NCBI GenBank assembly: GCA_009193035.1
Contig: SWDT01000011.1
Span: 1-64,000 of the forward strand
Direction: 5' to 3'
DNA from: Halicephalobus mephisto
Taxonomy: Eukaryota; Nematoda; Chromadorea; Rhabditida; Panagrolaimidae
Length of the DNA: 64,000 nt
This document shows positions 33,001-43,479 of this stretch, in pieces. The notes beneath the pieces are model-generated. The model worked only from the letters and a program-made list of their open reading frames with translations. It was not told the origin of the DNA and ran no database searches. Both the position numbers and the translations under genes were made by a program. The number at the start of each line of letters is the position of its first letter. The first letter of the stretch is position 1.

Positions 33001-36000
33001 TGATCTGCGCTTGTTGCGAACTTCTTCTTTTTTAAATTAATTTATTCTTACCTATGATTTTAATTTAATTAGTAAAAAAGTGTAAAAATGAAAGAAATTA
33101 TATAAAACTTATGAAACAAAGGGAGCAAACGTCACGGGGAGCGACGCTCGTGGGCCAGATGCCGTCTATTTGGCCGGAACGCCCGACTGGCCGCCTAATT
33201 GACAAAGAAGCCACCCAAAAAGGCGACAAAAATGGCAATTTTCGGGTCATAAATCATGATGGATAAAGTTACTCAATTTAATTTCGGATTAGAGAACTTT
33301 CTGAAGGATTATTTTTTCCAAAAACCACTAATTTTGATTTTCAAAAATCATAAATCACATTTTTTTGAGAAATTTCGAACAACCGTAATCATAATAATAA
33401 AAAAAATAATTACAAAAATCATTAAAAATAATAAAATTGAAACGGAAAATAAGTAATTTTAAAATCAAAAATTCACTTATAAAATAAGTAAATTTTTAAA
33501 TTTTTAAATTTCTTAATTTCTTAATTTCTTAATTTTTGAATTTTTAAATTTCTTAATTTTTAAATTTTTAAACTTTTAAATTTTTAAATTTTTTGAATTT
33601 CTTAATTTTTGAATTTTTAAATTTTTAAATTTCTTAATTTTTTATTTTAGAAAAATTTAAAAATTTCGAATAATTTGCAAAATAATTTTTTTTCCAAAAA
33701 TAAATTTTGAATAAAATTATTATTTTTGAAATTTTCGATTTTTTTATTTTCCGACATGTTTTTGATTTAAATGTTGAGAAATAAAAAAAGTAATATATCA
33801 AATCTAAAAGTCTAATTTCAGCGGAAAAAACGTCTTCAAGGCCAAATTTCACTCAGCAGGTCCTCTAGATTTTTTTCAGGTGAAAAAAAAACGAAAAATG
33901 ATTCAAATTTTTTATATCGGTGTGTTAACTGGCTATTATGTAACTAAACTAGGGAGTACGGTCTTGAGGAAAAATATTCTACGTGTTAGACAATGGGGAT
34001 ACTGTATTAGACAGATTAAATGTTGACTATTATCTAATATTTGGTCGTTATATCGATGTTAACTGGCCATTATGTAACTAAACTAGGTAGTACGGTCTCG
34101 AGGGGAAATATTCTACGTGTTAGACAATAGGTATACTGTATTAGACAGATCGAATGTTGACTAGTTGAGATATAAGGTTGTTATTTTGTTTAATTTTTGT
34201 TATATCGGTGTGTTAACTGGCTATTATGTAACTAAACTAGAGAGTACGGTCTTGAGGGGAAATATTCTATGTACTAGATAATGAGGATACTGTATATGAC
34301 AGATCGAATGTTCACTATTATCTAATATTTGGTCGTTATATCAGTGTGTTAACTGGCTATTATGTAACTAAACTAGGGAGTACGGTCTTGAGGGGAAATA
34401 TTCTACGTGTTAGACAATAGGTATACTGTATTAGACAGATCAAATGTTAACCAGTTAATTAATATATGATTATTGTTGTGCTTAATCTTATTATTGTTTG
34501 GATGAATAAAAAACTTCCATATCCCTCACAGAACCACATCAATTCACAAAGATTTAACAGATTTAAACATTCAGATAGGAAACAGGAAGTGCTTCAATAA
34601 TCTTTACTAGAACAATAAGACAAGAGTACAATCCATATTAAATTTCAACACCTAACAACCGAGAATCTCACTCATGGTCTACAGTACTCTACACTTTTTG
34701 GTATTTAAGCTGTCTTCAAGTCCTCTCTTTTTAGTTTAGTTCCTGTCCCAACAATAATTCAATAATATATAAAATTATCAACCGTAATTCAATAATATAT
34801 AAAATTATCAACAATAATTTAAAAATATCAACCGTAATTTGAAAATATATAAAATTATCAACCGTAATTTGAAAATATCAGCAATAATTCAATAATATAT
34901 AAAATTATCAGCAATAATTTGAAAATATATAAAATTATCAACCGTAATTTGAAAATATCAACAGTGATTTGAAAATATATAAAATTATCAACCGTAATTC
35001 AATAATATATAAAATTATCAACAATAATTTAAAAATATCAACCGTAATTTGAAAATATCAACAGTGATTTGAAAATATATAAAATTATCAACCGTAATTC
35101 AACAATATATAGGATTATCAACATTAATTTAATAATATATAAAATTATGTTCATTAAAAATCACTTATTAGAATAGAAAACAGACGTATTTTAATAATTT
35201 TACCTAAAACAAGAAAAATATAATTTACATAAAAATAATCCTAAAACAGCTCAAGAAAAAAATCTCACTCGTGGTCTACAGTATCCTACATTACTTGATA
35301 TTTGCGTTATCGCTTCAGGGTTTTTTTCTAGTTTAGTCTTCTCTTCGAACAGATATGCCCCAGGATGTACTTTAAAAAGAAAAAACCAACCTGCAACGAT
35401 TCCGTGAAATTTGTGGTTTCCTGGACAGCTTCCTCCTTTGGCCCTGATGTCGTCAACGGCTATCCAGAAATGGGATCTCAGTGAAGTTTTTCTGACTTCG
35501 ATCACCAACTGAAATTAAAAATTAAAAATTAAAAATTAAAAATTAAAAATTAAAAATTAAAAATTACAAATTTACAAAAATTAAAAATTTACAAAAATTA
35601 AAAATTAAAAATTAAAAATTTACAAATTTACAAAAATTAAAAATTAAAAATTACAAATTTACAAAAATTAAAAATTAAAAATTAAAAATTACAAATTTAC
35701 AAAAATTAAAAATTTACAAATTTACAAAAATTTAAAATTTAAAATTAAAAATTATTTCAACATGAATTACAAAAATTCAAAAATTTTTCATAATTATGGT
35801 ATTCGAAATTTTAATTTTTTTCAAATTTTTTTGAATTTAAAAAATTCAAAATTTTTAATTTTTATATTTTTCGGAAATTTTGAAATTTAATTTTTTTAAT
35901 TTTAAAATTTCAAAGGTTTTCAAAAAAATTTAATTTTTTCAAAACTTTTTTTCAATTTTAAAATTTCAAAAATTTCAGAAATTTTTAATATTTTTTTAAT

Positions 36001-37747
36001 TTCAAAAATTTTTAACTTTTTAAAGTTTTTTCAATTTTTTAATTTCAAAAATTTTAATTTTTTTAATTTAAAAAAAAACAAACTTGGAAACTTCTTTCTC
36101 GACGAAGCTGATGTTCGATGGAGATCTCGTGCCAGAATCCTCTTTGAAGTTTTTCAAGTTTCGATTTGAAAATCGGAAAAGCCAGATTCATGGAATCTCC
36201 TTCGTGGAGAAGACTGACCGTCAAAATTCCGATGCTGTTTGTTTTCAAAAAAATCCAAAAATTCAAACAAAAATTTTTTTCATTTCCAAAATTCCAAACA
36301 GGACTCATGAATCTTCCAAATTTTTCGTCCGAATTCTTGGTGGTTTCGACGGTGACGAAATGGCCCCCGTTCCGGTTCCTGGGGGGGTCCATGGGGGTCT
36401 GGCGGCGGAACTTCAGAGGAGCCGTGGCCTCGTTGAAGTAGTCGCACAAATCCGTCGTTTCGAAATCGCAGAATTCTCCGTCTGAAGTCGGATTCTGATC
36501 GAAAAACGGAATTTCTCTCGTTGAAGACGACGGGGTTCTGTAGAACTCCCTCTGGGACCAGGGGCTCTCTTTTCCGTCCGGGAGTACCGTCCTGACCATG
36601 ATTTCGTAATCCGTATCCGGAGAAAGATTTGTCAATAAAATTTTGTTTTTTTCAGTTGTGACTTTTTTTGGATGATTTCTGTTTTCTGAGTACTGTAGAA
36701 TGTAGAACCTTCTTTTCCCGACGAAATCAACCCTGTTCTCGTCCCTGCCCTCCGGGACCGGGTCCTTCCAGAAGACCTCCACCTCCCCCGGGGACAGCGG
36801 AACGACCTTCACCTCGACCGGGGACTGCAGTCTGAAGTGGCTTTCCATCAAGGCCTCCGTCCTCGCCGTCAGAAGCACCTTCTCGCTGTCCTCGTCTTCT
36901 GCTTCGTTGTAAGCCGTCATGGCGAAAACGTACTTCGTATTCGGCTTCAGATTCTCTATCGTGAACACATTGGTGTCGACGCCTTCAATCACGATCTTGG
37001 TGGAAGGACTCTCTACCCCGTAGGATACGGTGTACCCCCTCACGAGGACGTCCGAAGCCGTGCTCGGGGGCTCCCACCACAAAGTCGCTTTTGTCGATTC
37101 TGTCTTAATTTTCACATTTTCCGGAGGATCTGGAACTCTAAATTCTGCAAAAATCCCATTTTATTAAAAAATCCAAAAATAAGAAAATTTAAATTTAAAA
37201 AATCAACTATTCTAAAAAACTAAAAACCAAAAAATCTAAAGGATTTTAAAAATATAAATTTAAAATTAAAAAATCAAAAAATTTAAAAATTTAAAAATCT
37301 AAAAAATTTAGAAAATTAAATATTTCAAAAATCAAAGAATTTAAAAATTAAATATTTTTAAATAACAAAGAATTTTAAAATTTAAATATTTCAAAAAATT
37401 AAAAAACTGAAATTTAAATATTTTTTAAAATCAAGAAATTTAGAAAATTAAATATTTTTAAAAATCAAAGAATTTAGAAAATTTAAATATTTTTAAAAAT
37501 CAAGAAATTTTTAAATTTAAATATTTTTAAAAATCAAGAAATTTTTAAATTTAAATATTTTTAAAAATCAAAAAATTTAAATATTTAAATATTTTTTAAA
37601 ATCAAGAAATTTTTAAATTTAAATATTTTTAAAAATCAAGAAGTTTAGAAAATTTAAATTTAAAATTAAAAAATAACCTGATTGGGCGATCACCAGAGGA
37701 ATGAGAAGCACTCCAAAGAAAACCCGGTACCCCATCGCAGTTTTCAT
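14755..37747 (-). CDS. cle-1: Collagen XV/XVIII-type basement membrane protein, long isoform
   Basis: Fifteen exons join in phase: 37678-37747, 36084-37144, 35391-35508, 30643-30678, 26710-27260, 21163-21231, 20897-20975, 20697-20795, 18658-18915, 17151-17608, 17009-17059, 16184-16201, 15597-15980, 15386-15552 and 14755-15007. Total is about 1223 residues. In order: signal peptide; two FN3 domains (PDPPENVKI...LWWEPP and a second one); a MAM domain closing with FWIAVDDIRAKGGSCPG; a TSPN/laminin-G-like domain ending in DDPAEAANQCNED; an acidic linker; two very short Gly-X-Y runs; the trimerisation domain (PIGQMAFSVSSQQLYIRVNNGW); a Gln/Pro/His-rich hinge; and a full endostatin domain from LHLIALNSPINGNMKGIRGADL to SCRRELIVLCVE. 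In C. elegans CLE-1 acts in basement membranes, axon guidance and synapses. The 36-nt exon at 30.64 kb and the 18-nt exon at 16.18 kb are the weakest calls. A possible trans-splice acceptor is at 37811. Confidence 0.88.
15808..15905 (-). repeat. cle-1: Gln-Pro-His coding repeat before endostatin
   Basis: About eight in-frame copies of a 12-nt unit coding QQPV, HQPI or HQPV. They form the flexible hinge between the trimerisation domain and endostatin, the region that is cleaved in vertebrate collagen XVIII. Repeat number is probably polymorphic. Confidence 0.8.
17720..18620. repeat. About 115-bp repeat in cle-1 intron
   Basis: Six to seven diverged units contain AAAATTGTCTCAACACGAAT or TTTGTCTCGAGATGGATTTT, TTGGAATTTTCTAACG and TTCCAGAAACTTTTT. 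The same GTCTC-GACACGAATTT core recurs at 9.76, 15.07, 31.8, 63.8 and 63.98 kb, so it is a dispersed family. Confidence 0.75.
18960..20696. other. cle-1 intron with MITE remnant and 106-bp tandem array
   Basis: Contains direct AAAATCAAAAAATCCAAATTTAA units (18.99-19.25 kb), an AT-simple stretch (19.44-19.68 kb), a reversed copy of the ACAAAAAACGTAACTTTTG MITE (19.99-20.13 kb), and a tandem array described separately. Nothing coding is seen. Confidence 0.6.
20160..20645. repeat. 106-bp tandem repeat, about 4.5 copies
   Basis: The unit contains CAAACATCATACGTGAGTAC, TATAACCTCAGGCAATAAAG and CAAAGATCTCGCCGCGAATG. The CATCATAC marker recurs near 20230, 20338, 20443 and 20549. Copies are very similar, so expansion is recent. 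The array reads through as a repetitive minus-strand ORF, which I treat as spurious. Confidence 0.85.
21340..21700. repeat. cle-1: 33-bp coding tandem repeat in mucin-like exon
   Basis: About eleven in-frame copies of a 33-bp unit coding ESTPxSTEExP on the minus strand. The plus-strand unit is GTAGAAATAGGTGTGGATTC plus a variable GGAATCTCTTCA or AGAAGACTCTTTA. Copies are 85-100% alike, which suggests recent unequal exchange. Confidence 0.85.
22230..22660. repeat. cle-1: 72-bp-class coding tandem repeat in mucin-like exon
   Basis: Five to six in-frame copies of a unit of about 70 bp coding TTTAPEEVPIIETTTAPEI with a TQKKT or VQKET variant on the minus strand. Anti-sense reading gives misleading Cys/Phe-rich ORFs. 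Confidence 0.8.
24062..26580. other. cle-1 intron / putative promoter region of the short isoform
   Basis: About 2.5 kb upstream of the nested first exon. 24.30-24.90 kb is a long run of AATTATTTTTATTTAAATAAAAAA-like repeats. 25.19-25.68 kb is a tandem array of about 35 bp built on TTTTAAAATTTCGACTTTTCG with GCGTTAGGACGTGA. 26.33-26.63 kb has about 85-bp units with AGATATTTTAAGAATTTTTACGATGAT. No conserved gene is seen. The short-isoform promoter must lie here. Confidence 0.55.
27555..27895. repeat. About 60-bp tandem repeat
   Basis: Six units contain GGAACAGAACGCCAAGATTT, AAATTTTAAAATGAACTAGA and TTGGCACT. They lie in the cle-1 intron between 27260 and 30643. Confidence 0.8.
28240..28499 (+). 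other. Possible pair of plus-strand exons nested in cle-1 intron
   Basis: Two plus-strand open segments join in phase: 28240-28328 (acceptor CCTTAG, donor A|GTAAAA) and 28387-28499 (acceptor ATTTAG, stop TAG). The first codes a two-cysteine segment (DYSCSKSVIGIYSKFCAEIY). The second codes a Pro/Thr-rich tail after LLCTNSTDK. No upstream start exon was found and no family is recognised. It could be a decayed gene or chance. Confidence 0.3.
28490..28940. repeat. About 75-bp tandem repeat
   Basis: Five to six units contain GACTGGTAAATTTATGAATG, GGAAATCTGGTAAATCAGTG and AGTAAATTCTTATTCGTGCG. The first unit is the most diverged. Confidence 0.85.
29470..30480. repeat. AT simple run followed by 32-36-bp tandem array
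   Basis: 29.49-29.73 kb is a run of AAAATTTTATAAAAAAAATCG units. 29.83-30.48 kb is an array built on GGACCTAGCTTTGTTTAGAC with CCTTTTTAGAA, diverged at its left and homogeneous between 30.23 and 30.43 kb. Both are intronic in cle-1. Confidence 0.75.
31260..31780. repeat. Degenerate AATTTTTCAGAATTTAATGGAAA intronic repeat
   Basis: A diverged array of units of roughly 60 bp with AATTTCTAGAATCTTTAAAA and TTCAGAATTYAATGGAAATT. The block 31.03-31.25 kb to its left is more GC-rich and may hide an exon, but I found no frame that fits the cle-1 phase. Confidence 0.5.
31880..31950 (-). tRNA. tRNA-Gly(GCC)
   Basis: A complete cloverleaf is visible on the minus strand. Acceptor GCAACGA pairs with TCGTTGC; D-arm GGTTCAGTGGTAGAATGGCC; anticodon loop with GCC in TGCCACG closed by a CGCCT/GCGG-type stem; T-arm CCGGG-TTCGATT-CCCGG; discriminator A. 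Length is 71 nt with no intron. It sits within the large cle-1 intron, on the same strand as cle-1. Confidence 0.95.
32335..33140. repeat. About 180-bp tandem repeat, four copies
   Basis: Units share GGAGCGACTCTCGTCGACCA, GTTGTGCGGCAAATGTTCCC and GCTCCCTTCCGACTCG followed by an AT tail ending GAAATAGAAGGAGCAAACGT. The unit is GC-rich for this genome and resembles the cores at 13.1, 44.2 and 47.2 kb. Confidence 0.8.
33905..34460. repeat. Tandem repeat of about 135-155 bp, four copies
   Basis: Each unit has TGTTAACTGGCTATTATGTA, AACTAGGGAGTACGGTCTTG, ATATTCTACGTGTTAGACAA and ATACTGTATTAGACAG, seen from about 33920, 34055, 34208 and 34346. Alternate copies match better, suggesting a two-unit higher-order period. 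Confidence 0.85.
34745..35760. repeat. Short-period AT tandem repeats flanking cle-1 MAM exon
   Basis: 34.75-35.15 kb: about 40-bp units of ATATAAAATTATCAACCGTAA with TTTGAAAATATCAACAGTGA. 35.52-35.75 kb: pure AAAATTAAAAATTACAAATTT run. They lie on either side of the 118-nt exon at 35391-35508. Confidence 0.8.
37160..37660. repeat. Simple AT repeat in cle-1 intron 1
   Basis: Tandem units of about 35 bp: TTTAAATATTTTTAAAAATCAAGAAATT. It fills nearly all of the first intron. Confidence 0.8.
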
Positions 37748-37810
37748 CTTCTTGAGCCGGACTCCATGGGCTTAAAGTTCCTCCATTACGTAATCCGGAA
37801 TTCTCGAAAC

Positions 37811-40060
37811 CTAAAAAACCAAAAATGAAACTTTTTTCGCTCAATTTCACTTTCGAAAAATTTGTAAAAATTTTCAAAAATTTTGAAAGAAAATAAAATT
37901 TGGTCTTTGAAAATTTAAAAATATGTAAAATTTTCAAATTTTCGAATTTTGCTTCCGGACAGAAGCCCAGGAAGGACCTGCGCGGGCATAATCAGACCCC
38001 GACGTAAAAGTCGGAAAATCTGAATTTTCTGGAATAAACCAAAATTTTCCGAATTTTGCCATTTTTATAAAAACACATAAAACACGAAAAATGAGGCACT
38101 TTTGACGAGAAAAATCGAAAGTTAATCCTTTTTATCTTTTTTTATAAAAATTAAAATGTACAAAATTTCAGAATTTTGTGAATTTTTTTAGAATTTTATA
38201 AAAATTATTTTTTATTTTTGTTTAAAAAATTTAAATATTTTCGAAATTCTTAAAAATTAAAAAATTTCGAATTTCTTAAAAATTTAAATATTTTTGAAAT
38301 TTTGGATTTTTTTGAAAATAAAAATCCTAAAAATCCATCTCAAAGTATTTTTATAAAAAATTATTTTTTATTTTTATATTCAAAAAATTAAAGTTTCGAA
38401 TTTCTTAAAAATTTAAATATTTTCGAAATTTTGGAATTTTTTGGAAATAAAAATTTTTTAAAATCTACTTCGGAAAAATTTTAAAAAAAAGTATATTTCT
38501 AATTTTTTACAAGAACATGATAGGAGATGAAGGAAATTGCCTCGAATCAGAAGGGTCAAAAATGACCGTTGTGTGAGTTTCCCACAAGTCCTGGAGCGGG
38601 TACCCGATGTTAAACGAATTTCCCCCGTCAAAAAATTCAACGAACGTGTCCGAATTTGGTTAAAAACAGATTTGATCTATTTTATTTTTCCAAAAATACT
38701 TTTTACAAAATCATCGAGAATTAAATCCATAAATTTAAAAAAAAAATAAAATTCATAAATTTAAAAAAAATTAAAATTTATAATTTAAAAAAATTTATAA
38801 ATTTAAAAAAAAATAAAATTCATAAATTTAAAAAAATTAAAATCCATAATTTAAAAAAAATTAAAATTATAAATTAAAAAAAAATTAAAATCCATAAATC
38901 TAAAAAAAATTTAAATTTATAAATTTAAAAAAAAATAAAATTCATGAATTTTTTTATAAAATTTATAATTTAAAAAAAAATTCATAATTATTTTAAAAAT
39001 AAATTCAAATAATTTTTAAAAATGTCAAATTTGAATGAAAAATGGAAAAAATGACAAGGTTGACCTGTCGAAGAGGTCGGAAGTGGAAAAGGATAATCGG
39101 ATCTCGAGGATAAAGAACATCTGTTTTTTAATTGCGACAATCCGAAAAGTCACTGTTTTTGGGGATCTTTGAAAATTAATACAATTCTAAAATCAAATAA
39201 ATTGAAATAAATTTTTATTAAAAATCTTAAAATTAAAATCTTTATTTTGGATTATTTATGATTTTTAAGATTTCAATTCGAAAAATTCATATATAAAAAT
39301 TTAAATTTTTGAAATTTTAGATTTTCTAAAAATATTAATTGACAAATTTCAAAAATAAAATTATCATAGAAAAATTAATTAGATACATAAGATAAACACG
39401 AAGGAAATCTTTGAAAATTAATATAATTCTAAATTTAAATAAATTTTTATTAAAAATTTTGAAATAAACATTTTTATTTTGCATTATTTATGACTTTTAA
39501 GACTGATTCAAAAAATTCATATATAAAAATTGAAATTTTTGAAATTTTAGATTTTTTAAAACATATTAATTGACAAATTTCAAAAATAAAATTATCATAG
39601 AAAAACTAATTAGATACATAAGATAAATACAAAGAAAATCTTTGAAAATTAATATAATTCCAAATTTAAATAAATTTTTATTAAAAATTTTGGATTATTT
39701 ATGACTTTTAAGACTGATTCAAAAAATTCATATATAAAAATTTAAATTTTAGATTTTTTAAAACATATTAATTGACAAATTTCAAAAATAAAATTATCGT
39801 AAAGAAACTAATTAGATACATAAGATAAACACGAAAAAAGTCTTTGATTCTAAAATTAGACATATTTGAAGTAATTTTTATTAAAAATTTTTAAATTAAA
39901 ACCTTTATTCTTAATTACTTATGATTTTCAAAATTTCAATTCGAAAAATTCATATATAAAAATTTTAATTTTTAGATTTTTAGATTTTTTAAAATTTTTT
40001 GTGTAACAAATTTTTAAAAAAAGTTAACATTAGAAATGCCAAAAATCCTGATCGATACTC
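37811..40060. other. Upstream region of cle-1
   Basis: Putative promoter of the long isoform. A more complex, GC-richer patch at 38.52-38.66 kb stands out in AT DNA and could be regulatory. 38.75-38.99 kb is TTTAAAAAAAATAAAATTCATAAA repeats. 39.17-40.00 kb holds four diverged copies of about 215 bp with AATTCATATATAAAAATT and AATTAGATACATAAGATAAA. No gene is seen. Confidence 0.5.
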
Positions 40061-40639
40061 GTTTGTCAGTTCAAAAATGAATTCACAGAAACAAAACCAA
40101 GTCGATGCACATGGTAACAAGATAAAAAAGTCCTTCTTCCGGAGTCCAAGACATCACTGAAATCTAAAAAAAGTTCATATCGATTTAAATTTTTTTAAAT
40201 CTTCAAAATCAACATTTCTAGAAAATTTCAAATAATTTTAAAAATCTCAAATATTTCTAATTTTAAAAGTTTATAAAAAATCAAATTTTCTAGTTTTTTA
40301 TCAATTATTTTAACTTTTAAAAAAATTAATTTTTAAAAAAATCAAATTTTAGAAAATTATGAAAGTTATTGTTCAATATTTTTCTAAGAATTGAAGCAAC
40401 AGCTTGGTAGACCAAATTTGAAAAGGCATTTAACGGAAAGGTTTTGACCACCTTTGACCACTTTTGACTGGCCGTGATTCAGGCTTTTGTCTTTTATGGA
40501 AGCCCTACAGCTGCCGCCCGACAATTATTACGCTTCAATCAGGACAAATGTCTCTTGTTCAAACAGCAAAAGTGGTAAAACATTAATCCTAATCTCATTT
40601 TCAATTATCGAAGCTTATCCTCAAAACAAATTTATTGAT

Positions 40640-41590
40640 TTATGTTCTGTTGTTAATTTAGAATTAATTTTCAAAGAAAAAATTACTTATTATTTAAAAA
40701 CAAAAAATTATTTAATATTTAAAAACAAAAAATTACATATTATTTGAAAATAAAAAATTATTTAATATTTTCGAAGAAAAAATTACTTATTATTTAAAAA
40801 TAAAAAATTACTTATTATTTAAAAATAAAAAATTATTTATTATTTAAAAACAAAAAATTACTTATTATTTTCGAATAAAAAATTACTTATTATTTAAAAA
40901 TAAAAAATTACTTATTATCTTTGAATAAAAAATTACTTATTATTTGAAAATAAAAAATTATTTAATATTTTCGAAGAAAAAATTATTTATTATTTGAAAA
41001 CAAAAAACTTTAATTTTCACGTGGTTATTTCACGTCATTAAATATTTTCTATTTTTTCGATTACGTTTATAGAAAAATTAAAATGTAAAATTGCATGCAA
41101 CGTTGAGGCAAGGTGGTCAACACGATTTATGTTTAAATTTATTAAAAATAAAAAATTAGAATCCGCTGTTTGCGCGCAACGTTCGGGTGAGTTGATTAAC
41201 ATGATTTTTTATTTAAATTTGTTAAAAATAAAAAACTGAAATCCGCACTTTGCCCGCAACGTTCGGGTGAGTTGATTAATATGATTTATGTTTAAATTTC
41301 CTAATAAAAAAACTAAAATCCGCAGTTTGTCCGCAACGTTGAGGCAGATCGATTCATATCATTTGTACCTAAAATTATCAGAAATTAAAATCCGCACTTT
41401 GCGCGCAACGTTCGGGTGAGTTGATTAGCATGATTTTTTATTTAAATTTGTTAAAAATAAAAAACTAAAATCGACTGTTTGTCGACAACGTTGAAATAAA
41501 ATATTTTATATCATATGTTCCTAAACTTATCAGAAATTAAAATTCGCACTTTGCGCGCAACGTTCGAGCAAGTTGATTTATTTTTTTTTA
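40640..41590. repeat. Two adjacent tandem arrays
   Basis: 40.64-41.00 kb: ATTACTTATTATTTAAAAAT units, about 25 bp. 41.08-41.59 kb: about five units of roughly 105-110 bp with TCCGCACTTTGCGCGCAACG and TTCGGGTGAGTTGATTAACA. The second carries repeated GCGCGC in an otherwise AT background. Confidence 0.8.
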
Positions 41591-41809
41591 ATTTTTGTTT
41601 TTTAAAATTTCTTAAATATGGCTAAAGTTTACTGTAATTAAATTTTTTCACTCTCAATTATGTATTGTAAAAAATCCGAAAGTCACGTAGATTGTAACGA
41701 ACTCTGACAAGTCACATTTTTAAATTAATTAATTTTTTAAATTTCTTTGAAAAGTAGTCAATTAAGATCTTACTCACCTGCCAGAAAGTTCAGATTTTAT
41801 TTCTAAAAC

Positions 41810-43090
41810 TTTTTAAAAATTTAAAAAATTAGAAAAATTAGAAAAAATAGAAAATTAGAAAAATTAGAAAAATTAGAAAAAAAAGAAATTTTAAAAAATT
41901 AGAAAAAATAGAAAAAAAAGAAATTTTAAAAAATTAGAAAAAATAGAAAAAATAGAAAATTTTAAAAATTTAGAAATTTTAAAAATTTAGAAAAATTAGA
42001 AAATTTTAAAAAATAATTTTGAACTTTATTGTAAATTAATTATTTTTTAAATTAAAAATAATAAAATTGTAGATCCCCAAATCTGAAGTCATTCATAACG
42101 GTAAATTTCGTAATTATTTTATTCTGAAGATTCTCACATATGTTTAAAAATTTAATGAACATTGGTCTAGTGAATACGTAAGAAACCAATAACGTGGACA
42201 AGTAATCTTTTGTTATTGAATGTTCTATTTTTACAGAATTATACACGCTGTGACCCTTGAAGTGTGTGTGACGAAATAGGGAAAAATCTTTATTAAAATC
42301 GAAATACAACATGTATCGAACACCAACTGGACATCAATGACACTGACATTACACAAATAATGGAAATTATTTGTAATTGAAAGTAATCGAATTTATTTGA
42401 TTATGGTCAGTTTCAAACAATTTCCAGTATTTGTGAAAGTATATATTTTTAGTTTTTATTATACTTATTTCGTAATTTTATATAATTTCTGAATTATATA
42501 TTGTCAGTCATATATGAATCTTTTACAACAGCCCTGATACGACTTTACTGAAGGTTTTCAAAACTACACAAATACTGGAAATTATTTGTAATTGAAAGTA
42601 ATCGAATTTATTTGATTATGGTCAGTTTCAAACAATTTCCAGTATTTGTGAAAGTATATATTTTTAGTTTTATATTATGCTTATTTTGTAATTTTATATA
42701 ATTTCTTAATTATATATTGTAAATCACATATGAATCTTTTACAACAACCCTGATACGACTTTATTGAAGGTTTTCAAAACTACACAGGTGCTGAAAATCG
42801 TTTGAAACTGATTATAATCAAATAAATTCGATTACTTTTAGTTACAAACAATTTCCAGTATTTGTGAAAGTATATATTTTTAGTTTTTATTATACTTGTT
42901 TCGTAATTTTATATAATTTCTTAATTATATATTGTAAATCACATATGAATCTTTCACAACAGCCCTGATACGACTTTATTGAAGGTTTTCAAAACTACAC
43001 AGGTGCTGAAAATCATCTATAATTGAACATAATTGAATTTATTTGATTATAGTCAGCTAAAAATAATTTCCAGCATTTGTGCAATGTCCC
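41810..43090. repeat. AATTAGAAAA run and about 225-bp palindrome-containing tandem repeat
   Basis: 41.81-42.02 kb is a purine run of AAAATTAGAAAAAATAGAA. 42.34-43.09 kb holds three and a half copies of a unit of roughly 225 bp. Each contains an inverted pair ACAAATACTGGAAATT / AATTTCCAGTATTTGT around TAATCGAATTTATTTGATTA, then GCCCTGATACGACTTTACTG. Confidence 0.85.
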
Positions 43091-43479
43091 GTATTACTAC
43101 TGTAAGCGTGCCGGGACGTACCAATCAGGAAAGATAACCAATTTTAAGTCTCAAAAATATAGGCAACATACATAAACGGAAAACCGCCGTTTCCGATCAC
43201 GATGATTTCAGTTTCCTGAACGGAAGTCGGAATTATTCATATTCCAAAAAAATTGCTCTTACAAATTGCATAAATTGCTTTTCTTTGGAGTATTTGTCTC
43301 TCTTTGATTTACAATTTTGGGATTTTTTAAAATCAAAATCGCGATTTACAAAACGATCAAAATCAAAGTGAATTTTCGGACAAAAATTGCATAAATAATC
43401 TTCCTCGAATGTTGTCAGAAAATTGTAAATTTTAATTTTTATAATTTTATATATTTCGATGTAGTTTTTTTAACGGTTA

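Noticed and set aside
27555..35150. CRISPR array among the regular repeats
   Set aside because: Repeats are contiguous tandem units without unique spacers, in a eukaryotic intron.
42052..42312. 86-codon minus-strand ORF
   Set aside because: AT-biased codons, no splice sites or homology, and it overlaps the start of a tandem repeat.
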